From SVQP01 sp045606685 (lineage in GTDB: Bacteria; Bacillota; Clostridia; Oscillospirales; CAG-272): a stretch of DNA of 64,000 nt. The stretch covers positions 1 through 64,000 of the forward strand of contig JAZUSJ010000081.1 of the NCBI GenBank assembly GCA_045606685.1, in the 5' to 3' direction. The notes under the pieces were generated by a model, which searched no databases, was not told the DNA's origin, and saw nothing but the letters and a program-made list of their open reading frames with translations. Within the stretch, counting starts at the first letter, position 1; each line of letters starts with the position of its first letter. A program made the translations under genes and the position numbers. Shown here piece after piece: positions 59,898-64,000 of the stretch.

Positions 59898-60317
59898 ATG
59901 GCTATTAAAATGCGCGTACTTTGCACCCCCGGTAAAAAGAAGCTGGTGTCTATCACACAGATGATCAAGCAGGAATTTGAGCTGAATATCAATGCTGCTG
60001 ACGTGATTCCCCCTGCTTATTCTTGTGACAAGGAAAGATTGGTCGTCCTGGTTGTTACCTGTAAGGGTTCGTTGAAGGATGATGTTCGCCTGTTTATCAG
60101 TGAGCTTAACAAAACACGTGCCGCAAATGTCGCTCTTATGATCGACGGCACACCCGAAGGTGACGCTTACGTTCGTTCTCTGCTTCAGTCTGCAGGCACA
60201 AATATTTGCCCCGATACACTTTACATCAACGGCGGCAATTTGTTCAACTCCAAGATCAGTGATCAGGAAAAGACCGACATTCTTGCTTGGGTAAACAAGT
60301 GCATTGCAGCTATCTGA
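59898..60317 (+). CDS. Flavodoxin-like small protein
   Basis: The 139-residue protein starts at ATG 59898 behind AAGGAGGAAA. It alternates strands and helices: RLVVLVVTCKGSLKDDVRLF, then ANVALMIDGTPEG and LYINGGNL. The layout resembles a flavodoxin fold, but the usual N-terminal Ser/Thr-rich phosphate loop is replaced by LCTPGKKKL, so FMN binding is doubtful. It is monocistronic with its own promoter and terminator. The family is not securely identified. Confidence 0.7.
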   Translation: MAIKMRVLCTPGKKKLVSITQMIKQEFELNINAADVIPPAYSCDKERLVVLVVTCKGSLKDDVRLFISELNKTRAANVALMIDGTPEGDAYVRSLLQSAGTNICPDTLYINGGNLFNSKISDQEKTDILAWVNKCIAAI

Positions 60318-60324
60318 GCAAAAT

Positions 60325-60353
60325 AAAAAAAGAGGCTCGCGCCTCTTTTTTTA
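60325..60353. terminator. Bidirectional terminator
   Basis: Stem AAAAAAGAGGC/GCCTCTTTTTT with a TCGC loop between convergent genes. Confidence 0.93.
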
Positions 60354-61067
60354 TTACTTGGATTTCAAGTATTCTATCAAATCGTCAAAGCTGCCGTTCG
60401 GATACTGCGCAATATCTTGATTATGCGGATTGATGAGATCACGTGTAACCAGGAACACGTCGCACCCAAGCTGCTTGGCGATCATATCTTCCGCGACGTT
60501 ATTGCCAACCATCAAACATTTTTCAGGATCACCCCCCGTGCGCTCGAACAGCTCGCGGTAGTACATCAGATTAGGTTTGCAATAATGCGAGTTTTCATAC
60601 ACTGTGATATCGTAAAAATCTGTGGGATTCAACCCGGCCCAACCAAGTCTGATCTGCGTGGCTATACGTGGAAAAAACGGATTGGTGGCTACGATCATGG
60701 GTATATTCTGACGTTTGATATAATCTACAGCTTTTGCAGCGGCAGGATCATATCCGCAGGATTGGCGTACCTGTGTATCGAATTTCGTAGCATAGAATTC
60801 TTCGATATCCTCCACCTTGATCAGAACCCCGGTCTTTTCGTAATAGGTATTATAAAAATCAGCAAACGCCTGCTTGTTGGTACGGGATCCGTCATTGGCG
60901 ATCACATAGCGCAGACTTCCCTCCAATACTTCTCCGACAATTTTTGGGGAAACGCCCGAGGGGGCTACGTGTTTGATCAAAGCACCGTAAAAGTATTTGA
61001 CAAAGGTTGGCTCGTGCATCGGCAGCAGAGTGCCGTCCAGATCAAATAAAATTGCCTGATATTGCAT
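60354..61067 (-). CDS. HAD-superfamily hydrolase
   Basis: The 237-residue protein has HAD motif I LFDLDGTLLP (nucleophile Asp, about residue 9), motif II in IVATNPFFPR, motif III Lys in HYCKPNLMYY and motif IV CLMVGNNVAEDM. A helical cap of about 70 residues (C1 type) lies between I and II. It is likely a phosphatase, substrate unknown. GNN in motif IV replaces the common GD, which is seen in some family members. It lies 13 bases after the membrane protein gene on the same strand. Confidence 0.88.
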   Translation of the reverse strand: MQYQAILFDLDGTLLPMHEPTFVKYFYGALIKHVAPSGVSPKIVGEVLEGSLRYVIANDGSRTNKQAFADFYNTYYEKTGVLIKVEDIEEFYATKFDTQVRQSCGYDPAAAKAVDYIKRQNIPMIVATNPFFPRIATQIRLGWAGLNPTDFYDITVYENSHYCKPNLMYYRELFERTGGDPEKCLMVGNNVAEDMIAKQLGCDVFLVTRDLINPHNQDIAQYPNGSFDDLIEYLKSK

Positions 61068-61080
61068 ACGGATACCTCGA

Positions 61081-61815
61081 TCAATGGCTGAAGAAATACG
61101 GGAAATGCGTATCCTCGATCAATAGCTCGCCGTTCCGGTCGGTGATTACAATATAGTTGGCTGCATTTTTATCACTGCCGATATCGCTTCGGAACGTTCC
61201 GTTATTTTTGTGAATCGAGTACTGAAGAACAAATTCATACTGAGTATAATCACCCAGCTTTTTGTCGGACACCTTTTTTTGTCCCATATTGGTGATCTTG
61301 ATATCGTAGAGCTGCGTCATGGTAAAGCCGGGATCTGGCTCAATGCCTTTGTGCTCGAAATAATAGTCGCTGAAGCATGCGTTGTAAGCATCCACGTCAC
61401 CAGCAATAATGGCGTCTACCATATTGTAAAGCAATGTCACACCCATAGCTTGCTTGTCACAGTTGCTTTCATCAAGTACGACCACGGATCCGTACTGGTC
61501 GCTGGATGCGTAATAATAAACGCTTCTGTCAAGTGCAAGGTATTCTTTGTCCTTCATGATGTTATGGTCATAATCAATCGGATAAAAAATATTGGTAAAG
61601 TCATTTCCCTGATACTCATTTTTAGCACCGTTGATCCATGGGAAATAACCGCTCAGAGTCTGTTCGAGCAAATCGTAAAAGAATGCCGAGAAAATGAAGT
61701 ACACCAATACGAACGCCACCATAATACAAAACGTAATGATAATGATCTTTTTGAGCTTTTTGGTTTGCTCACGCGCACTTCTCGGAATATTTGCCTGTTG
61801 ATTTTCTTGATTCAC
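61081..61815 (-). CDS. Single-pass membrane protein of unknown function
   Basis: The 244-residue protein starts at GTG 61815, 8 bases after AAGGAG. A Gln/Asn-rich basic N-terminus and one membrane helix (about 25-48, KKIIIITFCIMVAFVLVYFI) precede an extracytoplasmic part. That part has SVVVLDESNCDKQAMGVTLL and a probable DUF4878/NTF2-like helix-strand segment (VDAIIAGDVDAYNACFSDYY). I do not recognise the family. It forms a two-gene operon with the HAD hydrolase. Confidence 0.72.
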   Translation of the reverse strand: MNQENQQANIPRSAREQTKKLKKIIIITFCIMVAFVLVYFIFSAFFYDLLEQTLSGYFPWINGAKNEYQGNDFTNIFYPIDYDHNIMKDKEYLALDRSVYYYASSDQYGSVVVLDESNCDKQAMGVTLLYNMVDAIIAGDVDAYNACFSDYYFEHKGIEPDPGFTMTQLYDIKITNMGQKKVSDKKLGDYTQYEFVLQYSIHKNNGTFRSDIGSDKNAANYIVITDRNGELLIEDTHFPYFFSH

Positions 61816-61942
61816 AAAGAGATCTCCTTATGTCAGAATGATTTATTTTATTATATCACAAAGTCCCGTCAAAAACAAGGTTGATTACAAGGAAAGGTAT
61901 GAATTTCTTGCAAATTTTTTTGGAATGTTTGCGTCAAATGTG

Positions 61943-61971
61943 TTGTATATTTTCAAGGATTGTGGTATAAT
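61943..61971 (+). promoter_or_regulatory. Promoter of the mutase-signal peptidase fusion
   Basis: TTGTAT (61943-61948), 17-base spacer and TATAAT (61966-61971). An ATG at 61976 falls at about the transcription start, which supports the start at 62002. Confidence 0.72.
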
Positions 61972-62001
61972 AGTATGAATATTTATATCCCGGAGCTAAT
62001 T

Positions 62002-63876
62002 ATGAAATATCTTGTTTTAATTCCAGACGGAATGGCCGATGTAAAGGTCGAACAGTTAAGCGATCAGACTCCCATGCAGGCTGCGTATAAGCCTTGTATG
62101 GATACGCTTGCCAAGGAATCCATGGTAGGTATGGTATCCAACGTACCCGAAGGTATGGTGCCTGAAAGCGACACCGCAAATATGGCTATTTTGTCGTTTG
62201 ACCCTAAGGTTTATTCCCGCGGTCGCTCTCCCTTGGAGGCTGTCAGCATGGGAATCGATATGCAGGCGGATGAAACGGCCTTCCGCTGTAATCTCGTCAC
62301 ACTCTCGGAAGATGAGGACGAATATGAGCAGAAAATCATGATCGATCATAGCGCGGATGAGATCACTACAGAAGAAGCAGATCAGCTGATCAAAGCTCTG
62401 CAGGAGCATTTCGGTAACGATCAACGCACGTTCCATACCGGAGTCAGCTACCGCCATTGCTTGATCTGGAAAAACCGCCCCGATCAATATCCTTTTATGC
62501 GGCCGCATGACATTCTCGGTCAGTGTATTGCACAGCATCTTCCTTTGGCAGAAGGTGGCGAGGAATATTATGCACTCATGAAAGAAAGCTATGAGGTGCT
62601 CAACCATCACCCCGTAAATGAAGCCAGAAGAGCCCGCGGATTGCGTCCTGCAAATTCTGCTTGGCTCTGGAGTCCCGGAAAAAAGCCCACACTTCCCTCC
62701 TTTAAAGAAAAATGGGGAATTGACGGTGCTGTAATTTCGGCTGTGGATCTGATCAAAGGAATCGGACTTTGCGCGGGTATGCAATCCATTGACGTACCCG
62801 GCGCTACCGGTAATGTACACACCAATTATGACGGAAAGGCACAGGCAGCAATTGACGCATTCAAGTCGGGAACGGATTTCGTGTACATCCACGTAGAAGC
62901 TCCCGATGAGTGCGGACACCGCGGTGAGATTGAAAACAAGGTGCTGTCGATCGAGCTGATTGATAAACTGATCCTGAAACCGGTCAGCGAATACCTTGCC
63001 GATTGTGGCGAGGATTATAAGATCCTTGTTTTGCCCGATCATCCAACGCCTTTGGAAATTCGCACACACTCCTCTGATCCCGTTCCGTTCATGCTATACG
63101 ATTCACAAAAAATCTACGATGGTGTGGATTGCTTCGATGAACAATCCGCAAGTATGACCGAGGTCGTGGTAGAGCACGGACACGATCTGCTGGAAATGGT
63201 AATAGAGCGCGATGATACAGAGAAGAATCCGAACGGCAAAGAATCAAACAAGCAAAAAAAAAGCGGATTCGCCTCGGGATTATTCGACTATCTTGAGATT
63301 TTTGTTGTTTCCATAGCCGCTGTCCTGTTGGTGTTTACATTTGGTGCAAGACTTTGTCGCGTCGATGGCGGTTCTATGAAAAACTCTTTTGAGGATGGCC
63401 AGATGCTGATCATCAGTAATTTCTTTTACACACCGGATAACGGTGACGTGATCGTATTCCATCAGATCGAGTATTTCCAAAAACCGCTTGTCAAGCGCGT
63501 GATCGCAACTGGTGGTCAGACTGTTACAATCAACTTTGAAAGAAAGTCCATTGAGATCAAGAATACAAAAACCGGAGAACCCGTTGCATTTAACGATGAA
63601 TTCGCTACGTATTACAATCCCGATGAAACAGATTTCGGTGACCGGTACGCCTGGGAGAACAACTGGGAACACAGTGAACTGTACAAGAAGGTAAACGCTG
63701 TATATAATGAGCAGGACGGTTCATACACGTTTGATGTACCCGAAGGCATGCTGTTTGTAATGGGCGATAACCGAAATAACTCCTCAGACAGCCGCCTGCT
63801 TGGCTTTATTGACGAAAGAACCGTGCTTGGCAAAGCAATCGTTCGCGTCAAGCCCTTTGACATTTATCTTGATTAA
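62002..63876 (+). CDS. Fusion of cofactor-independent phosphoglycerate mutase and signal peptidase I
   Basis: A 624-residue single frame. Residues about 1-400 are an archaeal-type phosphoglycerate mutase (ApgM): YLVLIPDGMAD, the nucleophile Ser about residue 56 in PESDTANMAILS, SYRHCLIW, VHVEAPDECGH-like metal ligands (IHVEAPDECGHRGE) and LPDHPTP. A hydrophilic linker (about 400-424) leads to a membrane helix (about 430-448). Signal peptidase I follows, with catalytic Ser458 in GGSMKNSF, Lys498 in LVKRVIATGG and MGDNRNNSSDSR. The topology is sensible: mutase in the cytosol, peptidase outside. No internal start with a good ribosome binding site is seen at the junction. ylqF follows, as it does beside signal peptidase genes elsewhere. 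A sequencing frameshift joining two genes is unlikely because both parts and the linker stay in one frame. Confidence 0.88.
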   Translation: MKYLVLIPDGMADVKVEQLSDQTPMQAAYKPCMDTLAKESMVGMVSNVPEGMVPESDTANMAILSFDPKVYSRGRSPLEAVSMGIDMQADETAFRCNLVTLSEDEDEYEQKIMIDHSADEITTEEADQLIKALQEHFGNDQRTFHTGVSYRHCLIWKNRPDQYPFMRPHDILGQCIAQHLPLAEGGEEYYALMKESYEVLNHHPVNEARRARGLRPANSAWLWSPGKKPTLPSFKEKWGIDGAVISAVDLIKGIGLCAGMQSIDVPGATGNVHTNYDGKAQAAIDAFKSGTDFVYIHVEAPDECGHRGEIENKVLSIELIDKLILKPVSEYLADCGEDYKILVLPDHPTPLEIRTHSSDPVPFMLYDSQKIYDGVDCFDEQSASMTEVVVEHGHDLLEMVIERDDTEKNPNGKESNKQKKSGFASGLFDYLEIFVVSIAAVLLVFTFGARLCRVDGGSMKNSFEDGQMLIISNFFYTPDNGDVIVFHQIEYFQKPLVKRVIATGGQTVTINFERKSIEIKNTKTGEPVAFNDEFATYYNPDETDFGDRYAWENNWEHSELYKKVNAVYNEQDGSYTFDVPEGMLFVMGDNRNNSSDSRLLGFIDERTVLGKAIVRVKPFDIYLD

Positions 63877-63896
63877 TCCCCGAAAGGAAAACAAAA

Positions 63897-64000
63897 ATGC
63901 CCTCACAGGTAATTCAATGGTTCCCGGGACACATGGCCAAAACGCGCCGTCTGATCTCGGAGAACCTGAAAAACGTCGACATTATTATTGAAATTCTTGA
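63897..64000 (+). CDS. rbgA: Ribosome biogenesis GTPase YlqF/RbgA (5' part)
   Basis: ATG 63897 follows GAAAGGA. The 34 visible residues, IQWFPGHMAKTRRLI then NLKNVDIIIEIL, match the diagnostic start of YlqF/RbgA, the circularly permuted GTPase of 50S assembly. The gene runs off the window. Confidence 0.92.
   Translation, partial: MPSQVIQWFPGHMAKTRRLISENLKNVDIIIEIL

Overview
The window reads as a chromosomal segment of a Clostridia-type Bacillota, probably from a gut spore-forming lineage. The reasons are SpoIIID, a PdaA-type spore-cortex deacetylase, a YlmC/YmxH protein, PolC, a ClpE-like unfoldase, ECF transporter genes, AGGAGG ribosome binding sites, sigma-A promoters of the TTGACA-N17-TATAAT kind, and several TTG/GTG starts. 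Base composition is intermediate. No rRNA, tRNA, CRISPR array or transposase gene was seen.

Region 1 (1-14.8 kb) is accessory. Two copies of a ~350 bp element made of GNRA-capped hairpins (126-477 on plus, 14401-14753 on minus) face each other and bracket it. Between them lie an ECF sigma factor with a DUF4367 membrane partner, two hypothetical proteins among degenerate GTAAC-type palindromes and a truncated gene, a YhcC-type radical SAM protein overlapping a GH78-like rhamnosidase, and four tandem paralogous secreted proteins (7.6-14.4 kb). The four share a promoter type, a two-part ectodomain, an acidic/Thr-rich linker and a Gly-Cys + hydrophobic + KKK tail. A large lipoprotein gene follows the second element.

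Region 2 (16.9-34.7 kb) is mostly housekeeping: an XRE regulator; ruvB, ruvA, yfhO-like and DUF951 genes on minus, divergent from ruvC; an rRNA methyltransferase; ecfA1-ecfA2-ecfT-truA; a DUF5711 protein; a ClpE-like unfoldase; a P-type-ATPase-shaped protein that has lost its catalytic signatures; and a YlmC-like PRC-barrel protein.

Region 3 (34.7-50 kb) is the conserved rpsB-tsf, pyrH-frr-uppS-cdsA-dxr-rseP-ispG-polC block (translation, UMP kinase, ribosome recycling, undecaprenyl and phospholipid precursors, MEP isoprenoid pathway, replication), with a GH2 beta-mannosidase-like gene added after polC.

Region 4 (50-64 kb) holds a second XRE regulator, a VTC-domain polyphosphate polymerase with DUF4956 partner, argG-argH behind a promoter carrying ArgR-box-like palindromes, two coupled polysaccharide deacetylases, a membrane protein, an RNA methyltransferase, spoIIID, a flavodoxin-like protein, a HAD hydrolase with a membrane protein, and one continuous ORF fusing cofactor-independent phosphoglycerate mutase to signal peptidase I. 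The 5' end of ylqF/rbgA closes the window.

Most striking: the hairpin-chain element, the catalytically degenerate P-type ATPase, the mutase-signal peptidase fusion, and the four-gene surface-protein array with a non-LPXTG tail. All calls are from reading the sequence; no database search was possible.
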